Shown here piece after piece: positions 41,069 through 51,938 of a stretch of DNA of 64,000 nucleotides. The notes beneath the pieces are model-generated. The model had not been told where the DNA came from and did no database searches. It worked only from the letters and a program-made list of their open reading frames with translations. Every line of letters begins with the position of its first letter. Positions within the stretch are counted from its first letter, which is position 1. The stretch spans positions 806,001 to 870,000 of the forward strand of contig OX337241.1 of assembly GCA_946965045.2 (NCBI GenBank). The letters are read 5' to 3'. This stretch comes from Epithemia pelagica. Taxonomy: Eukaryota; Bacillariophyta; Bacillariophyceae; Surirellales; Surirellaceae. Both the position numbers and the translations under genes were made by a program.

Positions 41069-42100
41069 GTGAGGTCGATTGCATCCGCCATGAAGGTTCT
41101 CCAACCGCACCCAAGGCATTGTAAGCTGTCAAATACTACCGACAACACTTCTGCCTACTCGGTGTTGCATCCATTCCACCCTTTCACAGGCATGGACCAC
41201 CAGCAAGACAGTACATTTCGGAACAGTAACAAGGAAGGTGAAGCTCCATCGTTTGCATCCGCAACCGGCTCTATTACATCCAGTGAACAAGTTCACCTAC
41301 GCCGATAAGTCTCCATCGCAGGAGGAACCGGGCAGTGTTTTGAAATTGGATCCAGTGGTAGTGGAATTGTTGAAACAAGAAGAATGCCAAACAACGACGA
41401 ATGGTACAACGATACCACACACGGCAATCAAACGAAACGAAACGAAAGAAAGCCGCATGCAAGTTCGGCCACAGGGGATGATGGTTCTTGTGACGAGGGG
41501 GATGAGGCCGAAACACAAGAACGTTCCCATTATAAAAGCAGCAACACACCCAATTCCCTTCAAAGAGACGACGGTAAACCTGACGGTGTCAGCCGCCATG
41601 TCGTCATCGTCAAGTGGAAGTGAGAAATCTCATAGCGAGCATATGAAGACAAAGAAAAGAATGACGAAGAGTCATCGAAGGACTCGAAGGAATCAGACTC
41701 TGATGCAGAGGATGACGCTGGTGTTGACGACAAAGATTGTACAACTACCAATAAAGAAGCGGGAAGGAAACAATTGGAGGATCTGCTATGTGAACTGTAC
41801 TCTAAGGAACGTCGGACACTATCGCGGAAGCTTGACCGGGGAGAGGCATCGTTGGATCAACCGATGACAACACCAAACTGCACAACAACAACAACAACAA
41901 GAAACGAAAGTGTGAGCAACCAGTAAATTGGAGTTCGTTGCCCCTGGAAGAGAGGTTGAGAAGAGAAGAACAGCGTTGACTGCAACAAGAGGCGGCCGAA
42001 ACAAGAGCGCGAGGTTTGGTGTCGAATCATCGGCATCCTCTGAACTCGGAACGACGACGAGCGAATCGTCGTAAACCAAAATGGGCCAAACGACCCATGG
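41069..42100 (+). pseudogene. Possible decayed coding sequence inside the inverted-repeat segment
   Basis: Protein-like fragments appear in different plus-strand frames. About 41217-41308 reads NSNKEGEAPSFASATGSITS. About 41645-41927 reads NDEESSKDSKESDSDAEDD, then KQLEDLLCELYSKERRTLSR and KLDRGEASLD. The frames are separated by stops and shifts. The compositions (acidic, Ser-rich, then a helical Leu/Lys/Glu piece) suggest one ancestral protein broken by several mutations, but no family is recognised. It could also be intron-split coding sequence. Confidence 0.25.
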
Positions 42101-42643
42101 CTACAGGTTGATATTTTTGAAACACAACAAATGAAACTCTCCAGCAATGGGCATTTGAACTGTCGAACTGATCGGAGTCACATCACGTTCGAAGCGAGGG
42201 CAGAGTTGCCATACATGAGTCATGTGCCACCCGTAGACAAGATGCTTTTATGGACACCTCGTCCAAACGTTGACACGTTTTGAGGGACTATAGTGCATCT
42301 TATTCGTAGATGGATCTTCAGCGACGATTTGTCGAAATAGTCTTTGATTGCTGAATGTATTGCATGTTGCTGGATTTTCTTAGTGTTTCTCATCGTACTG
42401 AACTTTTTAACGAGCTGGTGGCTTCTCGGGCGGCCTGGAAGTCTTCCTTGGCGCCCGAAGCCACCCTATCGACATTCATGGACTCTGCAAGTGATTTATG
42501 TGAAGAAGAAGACATGATGTAGGTCGTTTGGATACCACTGCACCTCCACCACCGTGATGGATGTGTGGAGGTAGAATGTGGTTTTTAGAAATTTGTATCA
42601 ATGTCGAGAGCGACCAGGTCGAGCCAAGGGGGTGAGTATACGG

Positions 42644-42746
42644 ATGCACATCGTGCATCCAATCACGCGTGACTGACTCACCCCTGCTTGGGGGTATGCA
42701 CATCGTGCATCCAATCACGCGTGACTGACTCACCCCTGCTTGGGGG
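42644..42746. repeat. 52-bp tandem duplication at the right end of the inverted-repeat segment
   Basis: Two adjacent units of the sequence tgcacatcgtgcatccaatc..tgcttggggg (about 42644-42694 and 42696-42746) are identical apart from the edge. Each unit holds a small palindrome tgcacatcgtgca and the 19-base word shared in inverted form with 40914-40932. Confidence 0.85.
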
Positions 42747-43027
42747 TACCCTATGGCCTATGGCACCTACTTCTATCTCGTACTCCTAGGTCCTTTCCGC
42801 CTTGTGTGCTCCTAGGAGGAGGAGGAGTCAAAGCTAAAAGTGACAACGAACAAGAAATGATGTACTTTCCTTTCAAGCACAACATTGGAAAGAAATCATC
42901 TGGTTCGGGAGTGCCTTGCGCATCAAGCCGATGGCTTGTGATCCATCATCCCTTGATGTGGAGCAGGAGCCAAAACTCGTTGTATTCTTGAAATTAGACG
43001 GACTTTCCTTGTCCTTTAATTCTCTCC

Positions 43028-46000
43028 TTAGTTTGCCTTTCTGGGAAGCGAACGGGTTTGGGAATCGACTTGGAAAGGAGGTGATGACGGGGTAATCATG
43101 GGATGACACACGTGTGTTTCGCCGTGGTCCATTGCGACGCTATCTTCCGAGACAAGTGCCAGAATCGAAGAAATACGAGAATGAGAAGAATCCATACCCG
43201 AAAGATTGCTGGCACGATCTAGTCGCCCCTCCAACGGAATACAGGAAGTCAAGTCCGCCGGGGCGGAAGTTGCCGTTTTCTCACCATCCTGTTCGGGGGG
43301 ATTTGACGTCTTCTCGTCGTGTTTATTGTTCCTGGTCGACATTTCAAGCATAGTTTTCTTCCTGTCCAAGAGAATCACGCTGGGAACACTTTCTTCCAAA
43401 CCAGACGAAGCTTTTGTGTTCGGGCTATCATGACTAATGTGATCAAATTCCTGGTGGGGATGTTGTTGTGCTGGGACACAATCCTTTTCATGATTGGATG
43501 CTGCGTCGTCGGATGCAGGCACTTGTACATGAGGGACATTCTCACTATCCGTGCATGGATGAACATTTAGTTTCATATCATCTTCTTCGGCTTCATCATC
43601 AAACATGGCAAGACGCGGGAAGACGGAAATGGGTACATGTTTGCGATCCACGTCTTGGGTGGAATCTCCTCGGTACCACATCATCACTGGCATGGCTGTG
43701 CCATTCGGATCCTCCTCTCTACGTCTCGAAAGATCAAGGCATTTGACATCGTGACACACTGGGCTTGGGGTTTCTACTCTGTATACAAGCTCCTTGGATA
43801 TATCCGTACAAGATGAAGCATCTCCACCACTCATACTCATGTCCCCGCTTGTTTTTCTGTGTTTCACATGTTCGGGAGAACCAACCGATGGCAATGACTG
43901 CTCGGATTGTTCTCGCCGTGGCGACGACGACACGTCCTTGTCGTGTGGCAACTGAGCCGTGACATTTTTGGATTGGAATGTCGAAGGGGTCGTAGCGTCG
44001 GTCAGTTCCAGTTCTCGCACAGTCGCTTTGGAGGATCGTGGGGCCAAGAAACGCAACCCCGTGAAACAAGCTGGTCGTTTCAAGCGGGAACCAAAACGCC
44101 GTTCTTTCTCCTCGTCGATCAGCCTCAAGAGCTTGACGGGTTGTCGACTCGAGGCAGTAGCATTAGCAGTATCTTGCATCAAACATGGCTGCTTGGCAGC
44201 GACAACTACAACAACTGGATCATTCTCACCACCAATTTCAGAATGCTTGGTTCGACGTTGTTTCTCTTCTGTTGGTGTATTCGTTTCAGGTATAGTGTCG
44301 CTTTCGGTTCGAGAATGCTGACTACCGGAAGAAATGCAGACATGGGGAAGGACACACATTGCAGTTGCAGGTATTGTTGTTCCCACTGTATCCTCGAGCT
44401 TGTCGTGGTCATGGCTTTTAGTACTGCGATTCGAATGAGCAGCTGCGTCCAACGTACTATCATGATCCTTCTTGGAAGCTTTGTTGCCTTGCGTCAAATG
44501 AGATTCGGTTATTGTACTTGTAGCTCTTGCATTTTGAGAAGGCATTCTCATACGTTGTCGGGTTTCTCCCCGAACGCTTATTCCGTTCCTCTGTTGAATA
44601 GGATGTTTCCCTATGGAGGAAGATTGGAACCTCATGCGAGATTTGGGTGGTAGGGTCCGGGTTCGTTCCTTCCCAGTCCTCTTGCCTTTACCACCCTCGG
44701 CCTCAGTGCGTTTCTTTGCTTTGGATGTTTGTTTGGTAGAGACGCCTTTGCCAAGTTGCTTCCCATTCTCCCTTTTTGCGGTGAATCGGTCTCGTTTCTT
44801 TCGCGGTAGCTTTCGAATGCCCTTTCCACTGTCTGTTTTGGACATTGCGTCCAGTGTCTTGGATGACTTGTCACCGTTTCCGGTCACAGTTTCTAGCGCA
44901 ACGTCTGCATTACTTTGACTGTCCGATCCACTTTGTTGGTTGATGGATGCTACACGGTTGTGCATTGGTTCGGGATGCTTTTGTTGTGGTTGGTCCTGAG
45001 ATGCTGAAGTGGAAGATGAATACTGGGTCGTTTCTGGTTTCGTCGTTAGTGGCAGTCCCTCGTTCCATTTCTTTGGTAGGGCTGTAGCGGCAAATGAGTC
45101 CTGGTACGAGGCGCCCTGTGGATTCGCTTCTACTCGTAGTTCATTGGAACGTGATGAGAGACTTTCACTCGCTTGTGCGTCCTCCTGCTCCTCATTGTCG
45201 TTCCAGCTGCCACACTCGGACACGTTGGAGTCCTCCCCTATCGGTTCTCTCGTCTCCTTGCTAAAATTCTTGTTCTTGTGGTTGTACTTTTGTTTTGAAG
45301 AATCTTTGGAATGATTTGGTTCGCTTTCGTTTGTCTTCTTGTCGTCGTTGTTGTGGTGATGGTGATCGTTTTGGATAATGACTCCGTTTTGGATGATCCC
45401 GGCCATACCAGAGCTGTAGGCCGAAACATGGGTCGCTTCGGCAAAGGTGGATTCTTCCTCTTCTTCTTCTTTGTTGTTGGAGCTCCCGGAACCATGCTCT
45501 TCTTCTTTTTCTTCTTCTTCACTAATCGAGGCCACGGTATCGGGCCACGAAATCGAAGTACTCGTTTGCCGTAGGACGTTCTCCTCGTCTCGATTGGCAC
45601 TGTAGGACGACGAGGAGGAAGAAAAGACCAAGTCTCGATGCGTCAATCGTTCTTCCTCCGCATTGTGTGGTGGTAGCGGTGGCGATAGCATATCGGGTGC
45701 CATGACAGGTACTACTCCCTCGTGTTGTTGTTGTTGTCGTCCTTGGGTCTCGGCTCTTGTCCTCCCAGGACTTTGCGGAGCATGAGCGGCTGGGGTCGTT
45801 CCCTGTTTCGAATGATGATGATGACGCCATGGTCGTTGCAAAATGCCATGGCTCTCGTGATGGTTCTTGTGGTTCTTGTAGGAATGGTATGTGGAAGGAG
45901 GAAACGTGGTCCAATCCGTTTGTTCCGTCGCGGCAACACCACGAAAGGAAGAGTCCTGTGCTCCTTGTCGTCGTGGCTCGTCGTGGTTCTGCTGTGGGAC

Positions 46001-46915
46001 ACGAAAACTTTGCACCTTTCGAGGCTGGATGGTGGTTGTCGAATGGGGAATGGTTCGTGTGGCGGGTGCCGTACGACTACGTCTCGAACCGTGAGGATCA
46101 TGATCGTACTTGTCTCTACTGTGTGATGATTCCCCAACGAAATAGGGATGGTTGGTGTTGGTGGAGGGAGGAGGAAAGGGTTGCCAATTCTTGTACCGTT
46201 GCGAACCATGCAGTCTCGAACGGTGACTGCCGGATGTGGTTGTGGTGACGACATCGTCCCGTCTCTCCGTGTCGTCGTCGTCATATTTGTTGTTGTTGTT
46301 TGAATCATGTGGTGCTTCTTCTTCTTCTACTGGCTCGTTGCGCATGCTTTGAAACTCGGTTCGTTTCATGGGTTTGGATCGCTCCAGTTTTGAGGGGCCA
46401 TTCACAGGTTCGTCCAACACAACAACATTCGAATGAGAGTGGAACTTTGTGGAATGTGACGGACTGGGCTGGGAAGGGTACGAGGACCAATGGTGGGGGT
46501 CTTGTGGTGATGATGGTGGAAGTGGCTCGGAGTGTCTGGCAGTCCGATGAAAGACCACGTTGTGGTTGCTGTTGCTGTAATTGCTAGTAATGGTCGTCCG
46601 ACTGCCACTGCTGCCACTTTGACTACTACTACTTCCACTGCTGCTGTTGCTATGGCTTCTCCCAGTCCCAGTGGATCGGTACAAGGCGGTATTCTTGGTT
46701 GTTTGACGTCGTCGTGTGTGGTGCCCCGAAAAAGAAGAAGCAGTTGTGGCAGGCCGACGTTGTTTGGAATTCTTCTTCTTGTCGTTGGAACGAAGAACCT
46801 TGCCGGACGATGATCCCCAGAGAAATTGAGATAAAGAGTCCGTGTTCATGCTCGTTCCACTACTTCGAACGTCTTGATTGGGATTGTATTCGGTGGACAA
46901 GAGGTGCAACGCCAT
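43028..46915 (-). CDS. Large low-complexity (disordered) protein of unknown function
   Basis: The product has 1295 residues from ATG 46915, one exon as far as can be seen. The composition is dominated by Ser, Thr, Asn, Arg, His, Gln and acidic residues. The N-terminal third is Ser/Arg/His-rich with several homopolymer runs; the middle has Glu runs and a basic block (RKLPRKKRDRFTAKRENGK, then further Lys/Arg-rich pieces) that could act as a nuclear signal. The C-terminal part has scattered semi-conserved-looking pieces such as LKRPACFTGLRFLAPRSSK, GTAMPVMMWYRGDSTQ and RISSILALVSEDSVAMD. No catalytic domain or membrane span is recognised. The long stop-free frame and the AT/GC balance like neighbouring genes support a real gene. 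Function is not inferred. Confidence 0.6.
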   Translation of the reverse strand: MALHLLSTEYNPNQDVRSSGTSMNTDSLSQFLWGSSSGKVLRSNDKKKNSKQRRPATTASSFSGHHTRRRQTTKNTALYRSTGTGRSHSNSSSGSSSSQSGSSGSRTTITSNYSNSNHNVVFHRTARHSEPLPPSSPQDPHHWSSYPSQPSPSHSTKFHSHSNVVVLDEPVNGPSKLERSKPMKRTEFQSMRNEPVEEEEAPHDSNNNNKYDDDDTERRDDVVTTTTSGSHRSRLHGSQRYKNWQPFPPPSTNTNHPYFVGESSHSRDKYDHDPHGSRRSRTAPATRTIPHSTTTIQPRKVQSFRVPQQNHDEPRRQGAQDSSFRGVAATEQTDWTTFPPSTYHSYKNHKNHHESHGILQRPWRHHHHSKQGTTPAAHAPQSPGRTRAETQGRQQQQHEGVVPVMAPDMLSPPLPPHNAEEERLTHRDLVFSSSSSSYSANRDEENVLRQTSTSISWPDTVASISEEEEKEEEHGSGSSNNKEEEEEESTFAEATHVSAYSSGMAGIIQNGVIIQNDHHHHNNDDKKTNESEPNHSKDSSKQKYNHKNKNFSKETREPIGEDSNVSECGSWNDNEEQEDAQASESLSSRSNELRVEANPQGASYQDSFAATALPKKWNEGLPLTTKPETTQYSSSTSASQDQPQQKHPEPMHNRVASINQQSGSDSQSNADVALETVTGNGDKSSKTLDAMSKTDSGKGIRKLPRKKRDRFTAKRENGKQLGKGVSTKQTSKAKKRTEAEGGKGKRTGKERTRTLPPKSRMRFQSSSIGKHPIQQRNGISVRGETRQRMRMPSQNARATSTITESHLTQGNKASKKDHDSTLDAAAHSNRSTKSHDHDKLEDTVGTTIPATAMCVLPHVCISSGSQHSRTESDTIPETNTPTEEKQRRTKHSEIGGENDPVVVVVAAKQPCLMQDTANATASSRQPVKLLRLIDEEKERRFGSRLKRPACFTGLRFLAPRSSKATVRELELTDATTPSTFQSKNVTAQLPHDKDVSSSPRREQSEQSLPSVGSPEHVKHRKTSGDMSMSGGDASSCTDISKELVYRVETPSPVCHDVKCLDLSRRREEDPNGTAMPVMMWYRGDSTQDVDRKHVPISVFPRLAMFDDEAEEDDMKLNVHPCTDSENVPHVQVPASDDAASNHEKDCVPAQQHPHQEFDHISHDSPNTKASSGLEESVPSVILLDRKKTMLEMSTRNNKHDEKTSNPPEQDGEKTATSAPADLTSCIPLEGRLDRASNLSGMDSSHSRISSILALVSEDSVAMDHGETHVCHPMITPSSPPFQVDSQTRSLPRKAN

Positions 46916-47612
46916 GTTGGATTTTGAAACTAGGTAGTCTCACCGCCGAATGCGAGTTTCAATTCAATTTTGAAATCTGCTCTACACCCTCTATATACAA
47001 GCCCATATCGTCGTCGTCGTCGTCGATAACGACACAGACACACCGGTTCCTGCATGTGGAAAATGTTCCCGTGTGTGGTGGTCGTCGTTGGATGTTTCTC
47101 TTCATCTAATGGCATCGTCGCCGATGCACATGGTTTGTGTGCACCTCATCGTCCCCCAAACCCCCCAAAATCTGTTGGAAGTTAGAACGAGAGCGCGCAT
47201 GTTACGACACATCACATAATGACAAACACGTACGGTGGAATCCGTTGAACGTTGTCCATAAATCTCGGCCACAACAGTCTCAACGGACTTCTGTTCCACG
47301 CCGGGGGAACCCGTCATTCGTCGCGACGACAAAGAATTATCGAACCTCCGTTCATATTCAAGCAAGACCACATATCTCTCATTCTCATCTTGTCCAGCAG
47401 AAACCGTCATCTTGCCCCTTTTCGTACTTGTTCTTCTTCCTTGTATTGGGATGATTGGGGATAGATTGCATGCCTATTGAGTACTACTACATACAAAAGA
47501 AGTATGTCCCAAGTCCATCTTATTAATCATATAGGATATAAATTTAGAAAAAAGCGCAACGATGTTCATCCTCCTCGTCATCATCATAATCAGTTCCCAC
47601 GCATGAGGAGGA
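46916..47612. other. Intergenic region
   Basis: About 700 bases between two minus-strand genes, holding the promoter of the 46915 gene and the 3' flank of the 51938 gene. A (cgt)n run lies near 47010. No coding or RNA feature is recognised. Confidence 0.4.
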
Positions 47613-50600
47613 TTATTCCGCGGCTGCGGCAACTTCCCCCGTACCACCACCATTCTTAGGTTCCACGGATCGTCGACCCTTGCGACGGCCAAAGACGGAA
47701 AAGATTCCTCTTCGTTCTTTTCGTTTGGTCGAACCTTTTTGTTGTGCTTCTTCTTCGGCTTTGCTTGCTTCTGCGTTCGTATCTGTAGCGTTTTCCTCTG
47801 TCGTATTGCACTTGTCCCCTTCCTCGTTGTTATTGGAATCCACCTGGCCCTCTTCGGCCGGGTCCCTCGAGTCGGACGAGGAGGTGTCACTGGTGTTGGA
47901 CGCCTTGACGGTGGAGGTGGGAATTTCAATCGTGGTAATCGAAACGGCATGTTCCGCCGCCTTGCGTTGGGCCCGTTTGATGGCAGCCTCTTGTTTTTTG
48001 GCCTCCCAATCCTCATCCAAATGGAATCGCATACCTGTAATTTCCTTGACATAACTCTTGGCACGCCCAATATCCGGTGCCTCCTCGGTCACATCTTCAC
48101 TGACTGCCTCTCGGAGATTGCCCATCATGTTGTGGTTGTTACCAACAAATCCACGACTTTGTCCTTCAGTCATGGTGTTGTTATTATTCGTATTGGACGG
48201 ATCAGAACCAGGATCGTCACTGAGCATGACTTCCACCTTGGGGCTGGTGGAATTGTACTGGTCTCGGTGTGTTTCAATTTCGTCACGAGATCCCATGGCT
48301 CTCATGGAATTCGCATTCTTGTGATTGCCATGGGCGTCGTTCGTAACAGGTCGAGGTCCTCGACAATCCGTGGCCGAAATCAAGACACCGGCAACCGCAG
48401 CCGCCGAAGCCAAATTGTAAAATTTGAGGCATTGGACCAACGGTGGTTCATCGGGGATCGCCACTGCATTGTTGTTGGCGCCCGCAAATTCGTCCAGTTC
48501 GGTCGGTAAGTGTGCCTCCACTTGTTTTTGAACCTGCGAGTTGTTTTTGCTGTAGCTTCGATTCGACTCGAGAAAATCGTCTTCGGTTAAATCGTCATCG
48601 TCCGACTTTTGGGCTTGGGAATTCATGGAATCCTCTGTTCCAGAAACGAGCGATTTGCCATACATCATTTTCACGTCTGCCTGGGACAATTGACTCGGAG
48701 TTTTGGCCTGTGGCTCATCTCCTTCTTCTTCGTCGTCGTCCATCTGATTGTCTTGTTGGTCGTTGTCCTCGGAATACCCAACGTTTCGGTCAAACGAACC
48801 TTCTTGTTGCTCATTGGTTTCGTCATGGTTTTCAGATTCGACAAATTCCTGTGGCTCGTCAGCTTCCGTTGTGGTGTTGGAAACGCCCCGACTCGTATTG
48901 TTTTCTTCTATCCCACGTTGTTCTGAATTTGTGTGGAGAGCGTCTTCTTCATCTTGTGCTTGTTGTTGCTGCTGTTTCTTGTTTTTCGAACCACGCGATT
49001 TTCGAGCTTGTCTCGCCGCTCCAGCAATCGCCAAGGGCGAGAGAACTTGGAGACCTTGACCGGCCGATTTGAAGGGACGACGACTCTTTTGTTTGGTGGA
49101 AGTACTCTTTTGTTTGGAAGTACTGTTGCTTCGTTTATTGATCTTGACTTCGTCCTCCTCCTCTTCATTGGATGCTAGGGATGTTTGGCAAGACGCATTT
49201 TTCATTGTTGGTGCCGCACTACCAGCATCCGCCGTCATGTCCGGTTTGACACTCATCTCCGAAAATACGGCCCGCACAGTTCCTCCATTCTCGGGACTAC
49301 CACCATAATAGCGGTCCTCTGTCATGGAATCGCGAGCCGAAAAGGAGGTTGCCATATCCCGCTGTCGCTGTTCCCTTGGCATGGTCCCTTCTCCTCCCTG
49401 ATCGCTTTGTGGAAAGGAGGACGTTTGCATACCAATACCACGACCCGCATAGGCGTCTTGATCATCCGACAGGGTGTTGGTCGTCTGACGGTAATGGCGC
49501 GAGGAGGAGGATGCCGAACCAAGGCGACTTTGATTGGCAGTGTGTTGGTCGGCATCTTCGGTTGTTCCAGCCGAAGAAGGAAAGGAGGAACCCTTCTTTC
49601 GAGACAAAGATCGGTCTCGGGATTTGGAACGACCAATATTGGATGATGAAGCCGACACATTGCGACCAAGGGACTGTCGTCGTTGATGTTTTCCAGTGGA
49701 CGATCGTTTCTTGGTTTCGCGTGGTTCCGCAGTGTCCGCATTGTTTTTCGTGGCCATTGCCGTTGCGGCAACTGCCGTGGCCGCCACCACCGCCGTGGCC
49801 GCTGCCGGAGCAGCGGTATTCTCGCGAGACTTGGTCCCAAACCCTGAGAACCATCGATGTTGACCCGTTTCATTCTCATCGTGCCCCTCTTCCGTATCGG
49901 CACGGGGACTAACATCACCACCCAACACCACAGGGCTCATACTCATTCGAATGGGAGGAATTTTGGAAGACTGACGACCACTTCGCCGATTCATCTTTTT
50001 GGAAGAGGAACGTCCCCGAGAAACCGAAGTAGACCGGGGTGGTTTGTTGTTGGTGGTGGTGTCTGGTAACGGTTGCTGTTGAGATGAGACGGGGACTTCC
50101 TTGGTGGTCGTCGCCGGGGGGATATCCTCGGTTCGGGAAACCTCTGGTGACGCAACGGCAGAGGATCGTGTTTTGTGGGTGTAACTTTCGGGGTAAGATC
50201 CATCTTGAGTCGTTGTGCCGCCTTCTTCTCCCCCACTCGTGACGGTAGTAGTTGTTGTCCGAGGTCGTCGATTGGTCGTTTCGACAATACGAGGTGGAAC
50301 ACTGCGTGCTTGGGACAAATTCTGACTGGGCTTGGGAGCGGCCATGGGATCCGTCAAGGAGGAGGTCTCGCTCCCAACCGCCTGAAGTACAGGAACGGAG
50401 GAATGGTCCATCATACTAGGGAGCTCTTGGACCTTGTCATCTTCCTCCCCGGGTGCTGCCGCTGCTGCTGCTTCTTCTTCTTTGGATTGTGTAGGCTTGG
50501 CACCATCCTTGTCTTGACTCTGTTTCGCCGATGACACGAGGGAAGCATCCTTTACCAAACTGCTTCTGGTATTAATAATGTTGCTCGAACTACCGACATT

Positions 50601-51938
50601 GCTTCGGCTATTCATAATGTTGCTGCTGTTGCTGGCGACCGAAGATTTTCGTCGTTTTTTCTCGTCCTTGATCATTTGACCATACTTGCCACGACCACCG
50701 CCACCACCCCGTTTGGAGGAAACCGCCGAAGCATTGTGGGGCAAGGACGACGACAAGGCTTGGGAAAAGGGTGGTGGATCATCCTCTGTTCCTCGTGATT
50801 GTTGCTGCTGTGGTGGTTGTTGTGATTGCCGAGATGCCGCCGTGCCCAAGAGTGGCAGGGAGGGGTTTTCATTTTCATCATTTTCTTCTTCTTCGGCATC
50901 GGCATCTTCGCCTGGATCGGGTTCGCCTTGTTGTTGTTGTTGTTCCCCACTCATGGCTCCCAAGGAAATGGCACCTTCCAAGACATAGGGGACCGAGACA
51001 TTTTCCGTCCCCGCCACACTGACATTGCCGCCACTGGCCGCCGCGGTATCGGCCAATTTTGGAATCGATTGGGGTGCCTCTGGTTCCTCTTGTTGTTGTG
51101 CGGCAGTAGCAGCGGCTTCTTCTTCCTCGTTATCCCAGGACCTCCATTGGGCTGGTTCGGAATTGTCATCCAAATCGGTCATCATCATCATCATGGAGGC
51201 ACCGAGGGACCGCTGGTGGTGCTTGTTCGGATTCTTGGGATCTCCCTTGTCCATGGAAAAGGAAGGATTGGCCGTATACCGGTCATCGCCGGCAATGGGT
51301 GGCAATTGTTGAAAATCATCGTCATCGACGGCCGTATACCGCGAATACTGGCCTCGCGTTTCCACCATGCGATCCAAGGAATCGTCCGACAAGTAATTGT
51401 TGGCGGCCGTCAAGAGCTGCAAAATTTCTTCATCGTTGGGACCCGTCTTTTCCCAATCATCTTGGTCGTCATTGTCGTCATTGTCAACATCGGTATCGTA
51501 GGCTTGATTGTCGTCCGTGGTTTCACCATTCGTAATGCCCTTAGTTTTGGGTTTGGTGCTACTGCCACTCTTTTTGCCCTTTTTCTTGTGCTTTTTCTTT
51601 TTCTTTTTCTTACTTTTGGATCGCTTCTTTTTGGGTGGAAGCGTGCCGCTACCCGTCGGTGTGGGACGTTGGGAAGCGGATGCGGGTGTTGCGGCGACAG
51701 CGGGGGATTCTCGCGGTTCGACTGCTGCCGCCGCGGCCGCTTCGGCTGCCGCGGCCGTGGGCGTAAATCCCGTTTCGTATTCGTCTCCAATTTCAATCAT
51801 TTCGACAAAGGTGCTGGTATTGTGAAGGGTGGTATCGACCTGATAGTCAAAGGCCTCCAAGACTTCTTCCTCGGCAGCGGCAGCAGCGGCAGCCTCTTGG
51901 GCAGTCGTATTCGACTTGCGAGCCTTGCGTCGAAACAT
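47613..51938 (-). CDS. Very large low-complexity protein of unknown function
   Basis: The product has 1441 residues from ATG 51938. It is largely disordered, with Ala, Gln, Ser, Glu and Asn homopolymers and a basic block (KKKRSKSKKKKKKKHKKKGK) near residue 105. A more ordered-looking segment lies at about 165-210 (LQLLTAANNYLSDDSLDRMV). A short hydrophobic stretch about 250 residues before the C-terminus (LASAAAVAGVLISA, preceded by PPLVQCLKFYN) could be a weak membrane or packed helix. The C-terminal part has YVKEITGMRFHLDEDWEAKK, then Ala/Glu/Arg-rich helices and a basic ending (RRGIFSVFGRRKGRRS). I recognise no domain. The gene is in the same orientation as the 43028-46915 gene, about 700 bases upstream of it, and similar in style but not in alignable sequence. 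Confidence 0.6.
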   Translation of the reverse strand: MFRRKARKSNTTAQEAAAAAAAEEEVLEAFDYQVDTTLHNTSTFVEMIEIGDEYETGFTPTAAAAEAAAAAAVEPRESPAVAATPASASQRPTPTGSGTLPPKKKRSKSKKKKKKKHKKKGKKSGSSTKPKTKGITNGETTDDNQAYDTDVDNDDNDDQDDWEKTGPNDEEILQLLTAANNYLSDDSLDRMVETRGQYSRYTAVDDDDFQQLPPIAGDDRYTANPSFSMDKGDPKNPNKHHQRSLGASMMMMMTDLDDNSEPAQWRSWDNEEEEAAATAAQQQEEPEAPQSIPKLADTAAASGGNVSVAGTENVSVPYVLEGAISLGAMSGEQQQQQGEPDPGEDADAEEEENDENENPSLPLLGTAASRQSQQPPQQQQSRGTEDDPPPFSQALSSSLPHNASAVSSKRGGGGGRGKYGQMIKDEKKRRKSSVASNSSNIMNSRSNVGSSSNIINTRSSLVKDASLVSSAKQSQDKDGAKPTQSKEEEAAAAAAPGEEDDKVQELPSMMDHSSVPVLQAVGSETSSLTDPMAAPKPSQNLSQARSVPPRIVETTNRRPRTTTTTVTSGGEEGGTTTQDGSYPESYTHKTRSSAVASPEVSRTEDIPPATTTKEVPVSSQQQPLPDTTTNNKPPRSTSVSRGRSSSKKMNRRSGRQSSKIPPIRMSMSPVVLGGDVSPRADTEEGHDENETGQHRWFSGFGTKSRENTAAPAAATAVVAATAVAATAMATKNNADTAEPRETKKRSSTGKHQRRQSLGRNVSASSSNIGRSKSRDRSLSRKKGSSFPSSAGTTEDADQHTANQSRLGSASSSSRHYRQTTNTLSDDQDAYAGRGIGMQTSSFPQSDQGGEGTMPREQRQRDMATSFSARDSMTEDRYYGGSPENGGTVRAVFSEMSVKPDMTADAGSAAPTMKNASCQTSLASNEEEEDEVKINKRSNSTSKQKSTSTKQKSRRPFKSAGQGLQVLSPLAIAGAARQARKSRGSKNKKQQQQQAQDEEDALHTNSEQRGIEENNTSRGVSNTTTEADEPQEFVESENHDETNEQQEGSFDRNVGYSEDNDQQDNQMDDDEEEGDEPQAKTPSQLSQADVKMMYGKSLVSGTEDSMNSQAQKSDDDDLTEDDFLESNRSYSKNNSQVQKQVEAHLPTELDEFAGANNNAVAIPDEPPLVQCLKFYNLASAAAVAGVLISATDCRGPRPVTNDAHGNHKNANSMRAMGSRDEIETHRDQYNSTSPKVEVMLSDDPGSDPSNTNNNNTMTEGQSRGFVGNNHNMMGNLREAVSEDVTEEAPDIGRAKSYVKEITGMRFHLDEDWEAKKQEAAIKRAQRKAAEHAVSITTIEIPTSTVKASNTSDTSSSDSRDPAEEGQVDSNNNEEGDKCNTTEENATDTNAEASKAEEEAQQKGSTKRKERRGIFSVFGRRKGRRSVEPKNGGGTGEVAAAAE

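Larger units (their letters stand above)
40914..42746. mobile_element. Inverted-repeat-bounded segment, candidate degenerate transposable element
   Basis: The left side has a 19-base word (cccccaagcaggggtgagt, 40914-40932) and a 30-base word at 40964-40993 (starts catccgtata, ends ggctcgacc). Their reverse complements occur on the right: the 30-base word at 42617-42646, and the 19-base word twice, at 42676-42694 and 42728-42746. The repeats are in mirrored order, so the segment of about 1.8 kb has composite inverted ends. The right end also contains a 52-bp tandem duplication. The interior holds decayed coding sequence. No target duplication or recognised transposase was found, so the class is unknown. 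Confidence 0.5.

Noticed and set aside
41238-41867. 209-codon frame as an intact gene
   Set aside because: It starts without upstream support and is basic and irregular. A different frame over 41645-41927 looks more protein-like, so this is more likely decayed DNA.
45700-46600. Plus-strand frames opposite the 1295-residue protein
   Set aside because: They have Val/Cys/Trp-rich compositions typical of the complement of His/Thr/Asn-rich codons.
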